Source of the DNA: an uncultured Pseudoalteromonas sp.
GTDB lineage: Bacteria; Pseudomonadota; Gammaproteobacteria; Enterobacterales; Alteromonadaceae
Direction of reading: 5' to 3'
DNA length: 64,000 bases
NCBI GenBank assembly: GCA_947493455.1
Contig: CANLRB010000020.1
Span: 28,625-92,624, forward strand
The notes under the pieces are model-generated. The model had not been told where the DNA came from. It did not search any database and saw nothing but the letters and a program-made list of their open reading frames with translations. Positions within the stretch are counted from its first letter, which is position 1. Every line of letters starts with the position of its first letter. Below, piece after piece: positions 26,749 through 36,713 of this stretch. Made by a program: the position numbers and the translations under genes.

Positions 26749-26750
26749 AG

Positions 26751-29294
26751 TTACTCACACGAAATCGTTGCCATGTTTCCATGATTTGGAGCAAAGTGGA
26801 TATCACTAATCGAAATGGTTGCTCTACCACTTGTTGAAATGGCGAATGGCATAATGACTTGGCTATAAATCAAACCTTGATTTGCAAAACACTTTAAGTC
26901 TATTGATAACTCTTGCCACTGTGTATCCGGTAATTTATTTACCTCTTCAGTAATATCAACATTGGCGCTACAGCTCCTCTGCCGATCTCCTTCACTTTCA
27001 CAGTGGCTCGAAATAATTAATGGCTTTTCCGCCCGCCCATCTCGCATTAATTTAAAAACTAAAGCTGCGTTTAGAGCTTGCATAGAAGATAAGTCTTCCC
27101 TAAACCAATTCTTACTCACAATCTCCATACCCGCATTTTCTTTACCATTCCAAAAAAGTTTAAAAGCATCTTCTTGGATATGTCGGTCAATAGTTCGATA
27201 CTCAAGACCATTTAATGCGACACTACTAGAGATTACCGATTGCCTGTCTTCACCAGAAAACAATCCCATATGCCAAGGCGATTCAACTTTACCTTTAAAG
27301 ATATAGCGAAGTCCTTCTAAATTTGCGTCTAATTCAACTTTCTCATTTAACGAGTTAGTGAGTACAGAATCATCACCATACTGAAGACCAAATCCGTATG
27401 GCAATAGGGGTGCGTAGTCTTTATCAAATCGATTGACGGGCTCGCTAGAGTGATTTGGCCATGAAAACGACAACTTACCTTTAAAATCATTTTGTATATT
27501 GCCAGCTTGATCTCTCAAAATCACATCAGCAACGGCATCACCTTCGGATCCAGGAAGCCAAGCTGCTACAAAGGCATCACTGGCATTTAACTCTGGGTTA
27601 ACCCATAATGGACGGCCACTAATAAAAATAGAAACAACGGGAATACCTTGCCCTTTAAGCTTTTGAAGTAATGCGAGGTCTCGCTTATTACCTTGCTGAT
27701 AAACTAAGTTTTCTCTATCACCATGTCCTTCTGCATATGGCTCTTCCCCAAAGACGACTATCGCTACGTCCGGTTTCTTGTCGAAACTGCCATCCTCACT
27801 TAATATGACGCTTCCTCCAGCCTCTTTGATCTGCTTAGCGAAACCATCGTAAATAGACGTCCCTCCTGGAAAGTCGCTATTTTCATTATTGGTTCCCTGC
27901 CAGGTAATTGTCCAACCACCTGATTGTTTGCCAATATTATTTGCCGCATCGCCCGCTATTAAAAAATGTTGACGAGGCGACAGAGGAAGTATCTGATTAT
28001 TCTTAAGCAATACTAACGACTCACGTACCGCTTTTTTTGCCACTTTCCGGTGTTTAGGGTGACCAATCAAATCCGTCCTATTAGCATATGGACGTTGTGC
28101 TGGACTCACCTTATCAAATATACCCGCACGAAATTTTACTCGAAGAATACGTGTCACAGCATCATCAATACGTGAGATTGGAATTATTCCTAACTTTACT
28201 TGCCTAATTGTGTTTTCCATTAACGGCTTCCATGCAGAAGTCGGGACCATATAAACATCAAGACCAGCATTTACCGCTTGTGGGCAATCATCATTGCTGC
28301 AACCTAGAATTTGCCCATGTCCATTCCAGTCGCCCACGACAAAGCCGTCAAACCCCATTTTTTTCTTTAACACATCGGTCAGTAAATATTTGCTACCATG
28401 AATTTTTTTGCCATTCCAGCTATTAAAGGAAGCCATTACCGTTTGCGCGCCGGCTGTCAGCGCACCAATATACCCTTGCGCATGAATATCGAGTAAACTC
28501 TGCTCCGAATCAATGTTGTCTCCTTGATCGTCGCCTTTCACGGTGCCACCATCACCAACAAAGTGTTTTACAGTACTAATTACGCGATCATCTCCCAAAA
28601 AGTTATCACCTTGCTTACCTTGCAACCCATGTACAATAGCCGCAGCATATTTTCTAACAATTTCAGGGTCTTCTGAATAACCTTCATATGTACGTCCCCA
28701 GCGGTCATCTCGCACTGTTGCTACAGTGGGCGCAAACACCCAATCAATGCCAGTCGCCATGACTTCCTTCGCCGTAATTTCGGCAATTTCCACAAGTAAA
28801 TCCGGATTATTGGCCGCTCCTAAGCCAATGTTATGAGGAAATAAAGTGGCACCAATTACGTTATTATGGCCATGAACAGCATCTGTCCCCCACATGGTCG
28901 GAATATTAATCCCGTCCAATGAGTCATCAACCGACGCTTGATACATTGCTTCAGCTAAATCGACCCAATCTTGAATACTCGAATGTTTATTATTATTTGG
29001 AAACGCCCCGCCTCCGTTAAGATATGAGCCAAAACCATATCGCCGCATATCCTCTACGGTAATATCTCGAATTTCTGGCTGAATCATTTGAGCGACTTTT
29101 TGCTCTAATGTCATTTTAGAAAGTAGCTCTGAAACCTTGTTCTCTATCTCAAGATCTTGCTTTACCTCTGAATTTATTTTTGGCCAAACAACTCGGTTCG
29201 TTTTTTCTTCTCGTTTAAAATCAGTTGGGTTTGTGCATGATGCGACCAAAGTTGTCACCATAATCGCAGTCAGTGTTTTTTGAATACGTTTCAT
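26751..29294 (-). CDS. GH3 beta-glucosidase / exo-beta-glucanase, periplasmic or surface lipoprotein
   Basis: The 847 residues start with a lipoprotein signal (LVASC, Cys 20). The GH3 barrel has TMWGTDAVHGHNNV, the substrate-binding KHFVGDGG and the catalytic nucleophile D322 in GFVVGDWNG; the second sandwich domain carries GRPLWVNPELNASDAFVAAWLPGSEGDAV. A C-terminal domain of about 180 residues follows, as in the marine exo-1,3/1,4-beta-glucanase ExoP of Pseudoalteromonas, which has similar length. It should release glucose from the non-reducing ends of beta-1,3- or beta-1,4-gluco-oligosaccharides. It sits between the sugar transporter (1 base) and glucokinase (2 bases), a tightly packed operon. 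Confidence 0.93.
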   Translation of the reverse strand: MKRIQKTLTAIMVTTLVASCTNPTDFKREEKTNRVVWPKINSEVKQDLEIENKVSELLSKMTLEQKVAQMIQPEIRDITVEDMRRYGFGSYLNGGGAFPNNNKHSSIQDWVDLAEAMYQASVDDSLDGINIPTMWGTDAVHGHNNVIGATLFPHNIGLGAANNPDLLVEIAEITAKEVMATGIDWVFAPTVATVRDDRWGRTYEGYSEDPEIVRKYAAAIVHGLQGKQGDNFLGDDRVISTVKHFVGDGGTVKGDDQGDNIDSEQSLLDIHAQGYIGALTAGAQTVMASFNSWNGKKIHGSKYLLTDVLKKKMGFDGFVVGDWNGHGQILGCSNDDCPQAVNAGLDVYMVPTSAWKPLMENTIRQVKLGIIPISRIDDAVTRILRVKFRAGIFDKVSPAQRPYANRTDLIGHPKHRKVAKKAVRESLVLLKNNQILPLSPRQHFLIAGDAANNIGKQSGGWTITWQGTNNENSDFPGGTSIYDGFAKQIKEAGGSVILSEDGSFDKKPDVAIVVFGEEPYAEGHGDRENLVYQQGNKRDLALLQKLKGQGIPVVSIFISGRPLWVNPELNASDAFVAAWLPGSEGDAVADVILRDQAGNIQNDFKGKLSFSWPNHSSEPVNRFDKDYAPLLPYGFGLQYGDDSVLTNSLNEKVELDANLEGLRYIFKGKVESPWHMGLFSGEDRQSVISSSVALNGLEYRTIDRHIQEDAFKLFWNGKENAGMEIVSKNWFREDLSSMQALNAALVFKLMRDGRAEKPLIISSHCESEGDRQRSCSANVDITEEVNKLPDTQWQELSIDLKCFANQGLIYSQVIMPFAISTSGRATISISDIHFAPNHGNMATISCE

Positions 29295-29295
29295 T

Positions 29296-30546
29296 TTACT
29301 GCTTCTCCAATGGTAGATTTCTAGGTTTGTGGCCTTTTAGACCAAAGTACCCTATGAATATGTAACAAACCGCCGGTAATAAAAATGAAAGCTGCACACC
29401 AACGAAGTCCGCTAATATGCCTTGGAATAATGGTAATATTGCTCCACCAACAATCGCTAAGCAAAGTAGGCCTGCACCATGACTTGCAGCATTACCTAAT
29501 TTATTAATAGCTAAACTAAAAATCGTTGGAAACATAATAGAATTGCATAAGCCAACCGCTAGAATCGACCATTTTGCCAACTGTCCGCTTGAGAAAATAG
29601 CAATCATCAATAATGCAATCGCCATCATAGAGTTAAATAAAAGAACGTGGCCCGCTTCAACTCTTTGCATAACCGCCGCGCCAATGAAACGACCTATCAT
29701 CGCCCCTCCCCAATAATATGCGATCAATTTTGCCGCTTGTGCTTCATTTAAACCTGCGATTGCAGGGTCGTGCAGAAAATTAACTAAAAAGCTACCGATA
29801 GCGACCTCAGCGCCTACATATAAAAAGATGCCTATCGCTCCCAATTTTAAATGAGAGTGTTGTAATGCAGTTTTTATCGAAGGTGGCGACTGCTCAGTCT
29901 GTTCCAAACTAGGTAATTTAATAAACGTAAATACGACTGCCAACACGAGTAAGGTAAGTGCCAAAAGTAGATAAGGCATTTGTACTGCCGTAGCGTCTGA
30001 TTGAACAGCTGCATTGGCCTCAGAAAAGATAAGCCAAGCCCCAAAAAAAGGCGCTACCGTAGTGCCAAGCGAATTAAATGCCTGTGTCATTGTTAACCGA
30101 GATGAGGCTGTTTTAGCTGGCCCGAGTGCACTTACAAACGGGTTGGCTGAGACTTGTAAAATAGTAATCCCAGCAGCGAGCACAAATAACGCCCCTAAAA
30201 ACAAAGCATAAGTACCTAAAGAGGCTGCAGGATAAAACAAAAAGCAACCAATACTAGCTATCATAAGACCTGTAATAATTCCTTTCTTAAAACCAATTTT
30301 ACTAACTAAATTACCTGCTGGAATCGACACAATAAAATAAGCGCCAAAAAAGCAAAATTGTACCAGCATAGCCTGAGTATAAGAGAGGGAGAATGCATTC
30401 TTTAGATAAGGTATTAGAATATCATTTAAGCAAGTAATAAAACCCCACATAAAAAACAACGTAGTTAAAATGATCATCGCAAAGATATTATTTTGCGGAT
30501 GTTCAACTTGATTATTAGCATCAAAAGTGCCGATTGAGCTTGCCAT
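29296..30546 (-). CDS. MFS sugar transporter, FucP/GluP type
   Basis: This 416-residue protein has twelve predicted membrane helices and the FucP-family start: [23 protein letters not shown]. Further family marks are [16 protein letters not shown] and [14 protein letters not shown], close to those of glucose, galactose and N-acetylglucosamine proton symporters. In this operon (GH3 and glucokinase downstream) the likely cargo is glucose, moved from periplasm to cytoplasm. The start is 115 bases after the TonB receptor stop, with a hairpin between. Confidence 0.92.
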   Translation of the reverse strand: MASSIGTFDANNQVEHPQNNIFAMIILTTLFFMWGFITCLNDILIPYLKNAFSLSYTQAMLVQFCFFGAYFIVSIPAGNLVSKIGFKKGIITGLMIASIGCFLFYPAASLGTYALFLGALFVLAAGITILQVSANPFVSALGPAKTASSRLTMTQAFNSLGTTVAPFFGAWLIFSEANAAVQSDATAVQMPYLLLALTLLVLAVVFTFIKLPSLEQTEQSPPSIKTALQHSHLKLGAIGIFLYVGAEVAIGSFLVNFLHDPAIAGLNEAQAAKLIAYYWGGAMIGRFIGAAVMQRVEAGHVLLFNSMMAIALLMIAIFSSGQLAKWSILAVGLCNSIMFPTIFSLAINKLGNAASHGAGLLCLAIVGGAILPLFQGILADFVGVQLSFLLPAVCYIFIGYFGLKGHKPRNLPLEKQ

Positions 30547-30625
30547 AGTTATCTTCCAGCATGCCGGACCTTGAGCGCCAGTGTTTAATGACTACCAGCA
30601 CCAAAGTAATTATTAAGTGTGAACC

Positions 30626-30648
30626 GCTTGCCTTTCATTAAGGCAAGC
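30626..30648. repeat. Intercistronic hairpin between the TonB receptor and MFS genes
   Basis: GCTTGCCTT (30626-30634) and AAGGCAAGC (30640-30648) form a nine-base stem with a five-base loop, starting just past the receptor stop. There is no T run on the minus strand, so it more likely stabilises the receptor mRNA than ends transcription, which would let the downstream genes be expressed at a lower level. Confidence 0.6.
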
Positions 30649-30661
30649 ACCTATTTTTGAA

Positions 30662-33619
30662 TTAATTGAACGAGTACCGAACACCTAAGGCATAACGGGG
30701 ACCATACTGTCGCGCATATAAAAACTGGCGTTCATAACGGCCGTATGCTTGTTCTGTTTCATTATTGAGATTCAGTCCTTCAAAAAAAACTGTCACTTGA
30801 TCTGTCACATCGTAGTTAACACTCATATCAAGCTGTTTGAATTCTTTTGGATTCTGCGGAGGGTTATCCGAAGATCCTTGATCTTGGCCAACACCAAGTA
30901 AAAAATCTTCGCGCCATGCGTAAGTAAACTTTACTGACAAGCCATCTTTTTCATAGAATGCTTGAATGTTTGCAGAGTCACTTAAGCCTTCTAAAGGTGT
31001 TTGTTGATCTAAACTATTAGCGTTAAACTCAACATCACCATTAACTGTTGTAACATTGACGCCAAAACCAAAACCTGACTCACCAAACAAATGTTGCAGC
31101 GCTATTTCAAATCCATCTACGTTTTTAACATCAGGTGCATTAAACGGCTGTCGTATATCCCAAACCATTAGCGGATCATCGGCACTTGGTGTGATATAAC
31201 CTTGCTCATTAATAGTGGCACCATTAGCCTGCATTTGAGCAAATATTGCATCATTTGTAGCTTGTTCGCCTCGCGCTTCAATATCGGCAACCGCTTGATT
31301 CCATCGAGGACCGTTGTATATGTCGTTAAAGCCTTCAATTGATGTTGAAACAATTTGACTGCCGATAAAGTTTTTCACGGATTTGTCGTAATAACCGATT
31401 GACGCATAACTACCTTCTGCGTAGTACCATTCAAGGCTTAAGTCAAAATTTGTCGATTCGAATGGTTGTAAATTTGTATTTCCTTCGCTGCCACTTCTTG
31501 AGCCTATTTTTGGACTGCCAGATAAACTTCGCCCTCCAGCTAAGTCACCTAATGGTGCTCTGGTAATTGTTTTTCCCCACGAAACGCGAGAAACCAAATC
31601 ATCCGTTAAATCAACTCGAATATCTAACATAGGAAGAAACACGTCGTGTTCCCCCGTCAACGAAAGTGTATTATCTTCACCAGGCAAATATTGTGTGTGC
31701 CATTCACTGCCTCCTTTCCACCAAACAGCCGTTGGCACTTGTTGAAGAACACGACTCGTAACATCTGTTTCTTCATAGCGAAGACCTGCATTAACCTGAA
31801 CTGGGTAATCAGCGACATCAAATTCCCAAAAACTAGACAGATAAACACTCGTTGTTTTTTCTAATACAGAACTCTTAGAAAAAGTCCCCATATCGTGATA
31901 CGCCGTTGTAGCAAAATAATCATCGCCACCTAATAGCTCATTTGTTAAAAATGCCTGTGAACGTGCAACCACTTCATCAAAGTTAAAGGTATAGTAATAA
32001 TGGGGGTTTAAGGCGCTTCCGCCACCAGCAAAAGCATCTAAAAAGTCACTTGTATCGTGTCTTGTAAACATGCCATCAGGGAACATTTCGGGCCATGAGG
32101 GGTTAAACAAAAACCCGCCGATCAAACCACTCCACGCGATAGAGCCTCCCATTTCCTGTTCAGTGTGTGCGATTCCAAATTTAACATTAACTAAGCCGAT
32201 CTCGTCGTAATAAGCATCCCATAACCCATCTAGTTGAAGTTGCTTTACATTTGTTTCTCCCGGAGAATGAACAAATTGGCTGAAGTGAGAATCAATTTCG
32301 CTTGCCAATAGTTCATTACTACCGTTTTTCCATAGAATCTCTGCGTGAGGAACTTCCCCATTTCTAAAATCATAAATTTTAGTAGTTAATTGATCCGAGC
32401 CAAGTACCAACGAACCGCTACTGCCTAGCCCTTTGTCAGCTCCATTATCGGTTTCACTTTGAGAATCGTGAAAATCCAATGTAAGAGCCAAGGAATCTGT
32501 GATCTGCCAATCAAAATTGAACCCAATAGAACGCTCAGTGACCTCAGTCGTCTCACGCGAAGCCGTAAAAGAGCCATCATTACCACTAATATCAGCGTAA
32601 ACAACCGTACCGTTGTCATCGATTTCATAGGCATTGATATTGCCACCAAAATCATTCCACATACCCCAGCTAATCCCATTCATGCCGGTTACAGCTTTCG
32701 TTCCGACATAATCTACAGTGAAGAGCATCGCGTCGTTAGGGGAAAATTGAAAAACGGCATGACCATTCGTTCTTTCACGTTGGAAATCATTAATGCCATA
32801 GTTCATATCACGAGGAAAAAAGTGATTGCCAATTCGTTTACCATTTTCATCGACAGGTCGATGATCAATGACTTTGCTTTCATCTAGGTTGGTAGGTAAA
32901 TCGACATTTGCCAACCACCCTTGAATACTCGCACTTTGTTGCTGAAAGTCTCTTCGATGGTGATTCACAGATAGTGAAAAACCGATCGTCTCATCTAAAA
33001 ACGCATTCGAATAAATTGCAGAAAACTCTGGCGTTACGTCATCTCCTGCGACATTTGATGAATCATGAATTGCTTTTGCAGATAAAGAAATTTTCTTGGT
33101 AGCACTATCGAGTGGCTTAGACGTCACAATATTGACCGTCGCACCTAATCCACCTGTTGGATTATCGGCACGAGCTGTTTTATACAGCTCCAGTGCAGAA
33201 ACACCATCTGATGATAAATTTTCAAAACTATATGAACGCGAATTCCCTGTACCAGGCATTTGACGGCCGTTTAATGTTACAAGGTTAAATTGTGGTCCAA
33301 AACCACGTACAGTGATTTGGCTTCCTTCGCCATTGGTTCGACTAATTGAAACCCCGGTTATTCGTTGCAAAGATTCAGCCAAATTAGTATCGGGAAATTT
33401 CCCCATTTCCTCAGCTGAAATTGCATCAACAACACCTGACATCTCCCTTTTTACATTCATCGACCGAATTAAACTGCCCTTAATCCCTCTTACTTCGATA
33501 ACCTCAACTTCTTTTTCTTTATCAAGCTCGTCGGCTTGTACAACTAGCGCACAACTAGTACCTAACATCACACTGACATAAAGCGCGATCTTTGATTGTT
33601 GGAATTTAAATGTATTCAT
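30662..33619 (-). CDS. TonB-dependent receptor for carbohydrate uptake
   Basis: The 985 residues have a signal peptide (VMLGTSCALVVQA), a TonB box region (KEVEVIEVRGI), and a plug with KFPDTNLAESLQRITGV, SQITVRGFGPQFNLVTLNGR and GGLGATVNIVTSKP. A large barrel follows, ending in GVRYSFN with a C-terminal aromatic residue close to the end. The plug style is that of the carbohydrate TonB receptors of Caulobacter, Xanthomonas and marine gammaproteobacteria. Placed between the GH16 enzyme and the sugar transporter, it should import laminarin-type oligosaccharides across the outer membrane. It is 66 bases after the GH16 gene with a hairpin between. Confidence 0.93.
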   Translation of the reverse strand: MNTFKFQQSKIALYVSVMLGTSCALVVQADELDKEKEVEVIEVRGIKGSLIRSMNVKREMSGVVDAISAEEMGKFPDTNLAESLQRITGVSISRTNGEGSQITVRGFGPQFNLVTLNGRQMPGTGNSRSYSFENLSSDGVSALELYKTARADNPTGGLGATVNIVTSKPLDSATKKISLSAKAIHDSSNVAGDDVTPEFSAIYSNAFLDETIGFSLSVNHHRRDFQQQSASIQGWLANVDLPTNLDESKVIDHRPVDENGKRIGNHFFPRDMNYGINDFQRERTNGHAVFQFSPNDAMLFTVDYVGTKAVTGMNGISWGMWNDFGGNINAYEIDDNGTVVYADISGNDGSFTASRETTEVTERSIGFNFDWQITDSLALTLDFHDSQSETDNGADKGLGSSGSLVLGSDQLTTKIYDFRNGEVPHAEILWKNGSNELLASEIDSHFSQFVHSPGETNVKQLQLDGLWDAYYDEIGLVNVKFGIAHTEQEMGGSIAWSGLIGGFLFNPSWPEMFPDGMFTRHDTSDFLDAFAGGGSALNPHYYYTFNFDEVVARSQAFLTNELLGGDDYFATTAYHDMGTFSKSSVLEKTTSVYLSSFWEFDVADYPVQVNAGLRYEETDVTSRVLQQVPTAVWWKGGSEWHTQYLPGEDNTLSLTGEHDVFLPMLDIRVDLTDDLVSRVSWGKTITRAPLGDLAGGRSLSGSPKIGSRSGSEGNTNLQPFESTNFDLSLEWYYAEGSYASIGYYDKSVKNFIGSQIVSTSIEGFNDIYNGPRWNQAVADIEARGEQATNDAIFAQMQANGATINEQGYITPSADDPLMVWDIRQPFNAPDVKNVDGFEIALQHLFGESGFGFGVNVTTVNGDVEFNANSLDQQTPLEGLSDSANIQAFYEKDGLSVKFTYAWREDFLLGVGQDQGSSDNPPQNPKEFKQLDMSVNYDVTDQVTVFFEGLNLNNETEQAYGRYERQFLYARQYGPRYALGVRYSFN

Positions 33620-33648
33620 AATGACCCTACTAAAAAATGCTCAATGAG

Positions 33649-33668
33649 GAGCGTGAACAGCCACGCTC
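33649..33668. repeat. Intercistronic hairpin between the GH16 and TonB receptor genes
   Basis: GAGCGTG (33649-33655) and CACGCTC (33662-33668) pair around a six-base loop. No T run follows. It is similar in placement to the hairpin after the receptor gene, so processing or partial termination may set expression ratios along this locus. Confidence 0.5.
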
Positions 33669-33685
33669 ATTCTTCTCGGTAAGTT

Positions 33686-36346
33686 TTAAGGCGCTTTTAT
33701 CATCACGTTGTCTACGCGATACACAGCACCCTCTCCAGCTCCCCAAGTAGGGAAAAACATCAAAATATCAATAGCACTAATATCTAATCCTGCATCCGAT
33801 AAATCTTTTAACGAGTACGTGTAAGTTTGCCATTCTCCGACCACAGGTTTTTCACCTTCTCGGCTATCTTCTAACGCAAACTCAGCAAAGGAAGCCGCTT
33901 CCAAAGATTCAATTTTAAACATCCATCGAGCATCAGCATTAGCTGGCGCAGACACAACTTTGACTTCAAATTGAACAACACCACGTTCATAAAGTGATGA
34001 TGCATCAATAAAATGACCATCTTCGGCAAATAAACCTAATACCGTGGGCTGCTCTCCAACCTTGAACTCAATTGTCATCCCATGCGACGTATCATCATTT
34101 TCAATTGTGGGTGTAGAACCCCCACAGCAATCCCAAAGCATCCACTTGTCTTTAACGGTGTCGGAAAATAAGATTTGCCCAGTAAATCCCTCTGACGCAT
34201 TTGGATCATATATCTTTACATTATCAACACGATAAATGGCTCCAGCCCCTTGACCCCATGCGGGAAAAATCATCAGCACATCAATTGCGCTCACATCAAG
34301 ACCTGCATTAGCTAAATCAGCCAGTTTAAAAGTATATTTTTGCCATTCGCCGACACTCGGTACTGAATTCTCCTCACTACTTGATAACTCAACTTCCGCG
34401 AAAGTCTCAGCGCCGACCGACTCAACTTTAAATAGCCAAGGAGCATCAGCAGAATCTGGCGCATTGACAACTTTCATTTCAAATTCAATAACGCCATTCG
34501 AAAGAATAGGGGTTGCATCAAACGGACTAACAGTACCTCCTTCCAAAATATTATCAGCGCGCGAAATAAAACCCATTACGGTTGGCGTATCACCGATGAC
34601 AAACTCAGCAACATTGCCATGAATGTCATCGTCAATTTCCACTGTCGGTGTCGAGCCACCGCAACAGTCCCACATCGGCCAGCTTGGATTTTGCTGATTC
34701 ACAAAGACATCCAATTTAGGTGAAACCATCTCTGTCGCTATTTTCATGTTCGTAATACGATACTGCGCTCCTTCACCTAATCCCCAAGCAGGGAAAATCA
34801 TTACGACATCGATTGCGCTTAAATCCAATCCGCCATCAGCAAGCGCTTGTAAAGAAAAATTAAACCTTTGCCATTCTCCTACAATCGGCAAAACACCGTC
34901 AGTATTAGCAGATAAAGGTATTTCAAGAGCCGTCGAGCCTTCAGAACTTTCTACTTTTAGCATCCATGTTGCATCAACATTATTTGGCGGTGTAATAATT
35001 CTCATGTCAAAACTCAGCTTGCCAGCCTCTACAATCGGTGATGCATCAAAAGGTGACGCTTTGCCCAACTCATCGGTAATAAAAGCGTCTCGACTGATAA
35101 ATCCGTTGACTGTTGGTGTTGCACCTACGACGAACTCGACGACATTACCATTGCTCTCATCTTCAACAATTTGTGGAGTAGAACCTCCACAACAATCCCA
35201 TGCGGGCCAATTAGGGTTGTAGTCTCCGTCAAAAATAATTAAATTTTGCGCAGTGCCCACGGACGGAGGCGAAGGAATTGGCGCTTTGCCTTCTACTAAA
35301 GCATCCTCTACCGAGTCATAACCCGCGCGAATTGTTTCGCATCCTTTTCCTGTATCGACGTTTTGTTGGCATTGATATACTCGTACAAAGTCAATCTCAA
35401 AAACTTGCCCGTTTTCAAATGCGAGCATATCGATACCTGTCTCATTCACATTTTCTGGCCAATTACCGCCTACCGCAAAATTAAGTAGCATATGAAACTC
35501 TTGATCGTAGGGTGCACTACCATAGTGTGTAGTTAATTCTCCTGACACTTGATCATAGTATTCAGCAAACCAACCTCGGTGTTTTAACCCTACCGTCTCA
35601 CCTTTTGAGTTTGTACGGATTTCTGAGCTTCGCTGTGTTGCATATAAGTAATCATCAACATACCATCGAATTTCTCCCTCTTGCCATTCAATTGCGTAAG
35701 TATGAAAATCGTCTGCGGGGTTTATGTCATTAGGTAGCTTATAAGCTTGCCCTGAACTCACATTGTCCGGCCAGTCCTTGCCATAGTGTAATGTTCCATA
35801 AATGTGACTTTCCGGTTTACCGTCAGCATCAGTCGATTTTAGATTTACTGCTTCAACAATATCAATCTCACCTGACTTGGGCCAACCACCGTAAACTTCG
35901 TCTGTTGGTAACAACCAAAAAGCTGGCCAACTGCCTTGACCACTCGGTAACTTAGCACGCATTTCAAAACGGCCATATTTAAAGTCCGCTTTATTTTTAG
36001 TGACCATTCGCGCTGAAGTGAATGGTTTTTGTGCTCCGTCTTGTGCTGGCAACGCCACTATTTTAAGCGTGCCATCACTTACGAATGAATTAGCATCATC
36101 ATCTGTATAACACTGTTTTTCGTCGTTTCCGCCACCTAAACAGTTAACTTCGTGAGTCCATTTTTGAGCATCAATTGATGAACCATCAAACTCGTCATTC
36201 CATATTAACTTCCAATCACTCACAGGCGCTTGCGGATTAATTTGAGTTGGATCAGTGTTCGTCTTAGCACCTCCCCCACAACCTACTAGAGAGGAAAGTG
36301 CGAGTAAGGCACCAACATGTGAAATATGTTTAACAACTTTTATCAT
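33686..36346 (-). CDS. GH16 beta-glucanase (laminarinase-like) lipoprotein with three C-terminal repeats
   Basis: The 886 residues begin with a lipoprotein signal (SSLVGC, Cys 23). The GH16 domain spans about 44-326 with the catalytic motif SGEIDIVEAVN (nucleophile E160, D162, acid/base E165), SWPAFWLLP before it and WYVDDYLYATQ after. The absence of a beta-bulge Met in EIDIVE agrees with laminarinase-type enzymes, but fine specificity is uncertain. Residues 369-537, 546-712 and 726-884 are three homologous repeats. Each opens with WDCCGGSTP and closes with AID-(I/V)-x-M-(I/F)-FP-(A/T)-WG plus YR(V/I)(D/T)N. I cannot assign them to a numbered binding-module family, but position and fold pattern suggest beta-sandwich carbohydrate binding. 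First gene of the degradation cluster. Confidence 0.92.
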   Translation of the reverse strand: MIKVVKHISHVGALLALSSLVGCGGGAKTNTDPTQINPQAPVSDWKLIWNDEFDGSSIDAQKWTHEVNCLGGGNDEKQCYTDDDANSFVSDGTLKIVALPAQDGAQKPFTSARMVTKNKADFKYGRFEMRAKLPSGQGSWPAFWLLPTDEVYGGWPKSGEIDIVEAVNLKSTDADGKPESHIYGTLHYGKDWPDNVSSGQAYKLPNDINPADDFHTYAIEWQEGEIRWYVDDYLYATQRSSEIRTNSKGETVGLKHRGWFAEYYDQVSGELTTHYGSAPYDQEFHMLLNFAVGGNWPENVNETGIDMLAFENGQVFEIDFVRVYQCQQNVDTGKGCETIRAGYDSVEDALVEGKAPIPSPPSVGTAQNLIIFDGDYNPNWPAWDCCGGSTPQIVEDESNGNVVEFVVGATPTVNGFISRDAFITDELGKASPFDASPIVEAGKLSFDMRIITPPNNVDATWMLKVESSEGSTALEIPLSANTDGVLPIVGEWQRFNFSLQALADGGLDLSAIDVVMIFPAWGLGEGAQYRITNMKIATEMVSPKLDVFVNQQNPSWPMWDCCGGSTPTVEIDDDIHGNVAEFVIGDTPTVMGFISRADNILEGGTVSPFDATPILSNGVIEFEMKVVNAPDSADAPWLFKVESVGAETFAEVELSSSEENSVPSVGEWQKYTFKLADLANAGLDVSAIDVLMIFPAWGQGAGAIYRVDNVKIYDPNASEGFTGQILFSDTVKDKWMLWDCCGGSTPTIENDDTSHGMTIEFKVGEQPTVLGLFAEDGHFIDASSLYERGVVQFEVKVVSAPANADARWMFKIESLEAASFAEFALEDSREGEKPVVGEWQTYTYSLKDLSDAGLDISAIDILMFFPTWGAGEGAVYRVDNVMIKAP

Positions 36347-36713
36347 AATGTATATTCCAAATATGCCACTTTGTTGTTTAACAATTCATGAGATCGTTAT
36401 TCATATCATTATTATTAGTGATCTCGCTAAATTGTGCATGGTGTACAGTTAAACCTGCAGCTTTGGTAATCCTGTGCTATTAACACAATTGTTACAATAT
36501 GAATTCGCTATCATGAAATAGGTGTGAGACGCATGCAGCATGCATCAAAATAGTGCACGATAAAGCGAAACAATTTTGCGATAAGCGGTTAAACCTTATG
36601 TGAACTTGCGCAAAATAATTGAATTGATGTTATTTTCGCGCCAAATTGGCGCATTGCAAACGAGGCAAATTAGATTCCCTGTAATAATTTAGAGAATCAC
36701 TTTGAGTTAGAAA
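36347..36713. promoter_or_regulatory. Upstream region of the beta-glucan locus
   Basis: These 367 bases lie between the response-regulator stop and the GH16 start and must hold the GH16 promoter. I see two short palindromes: GCATGC-A-GCATGC at 36531-36543, and GCGCCAA-A-TTGGCGC at 36638-36652, the latter possibly the end of the regulator transcript. A spaced repeat GAGATC/GATCTC lies at about 36390-36424. I could not fix promoter hexamers or a LytTR direct-repeat site with confidence. Confidence 0.5.

Noticed and set aside
32459-32887. A 142-codon open frame antisense to the TonB receptor
   Set aside because: Composition follows the complement of the receptor codons; no start signal or domain.
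34746-35222. A 158-codon open frame antisense to the GH16 gene
   Set aside because: It mirrors the repeat-rich part of the GH16 gene, has no ribosome site or recognisable domain, and the opposite strand codes a clear enzyme.
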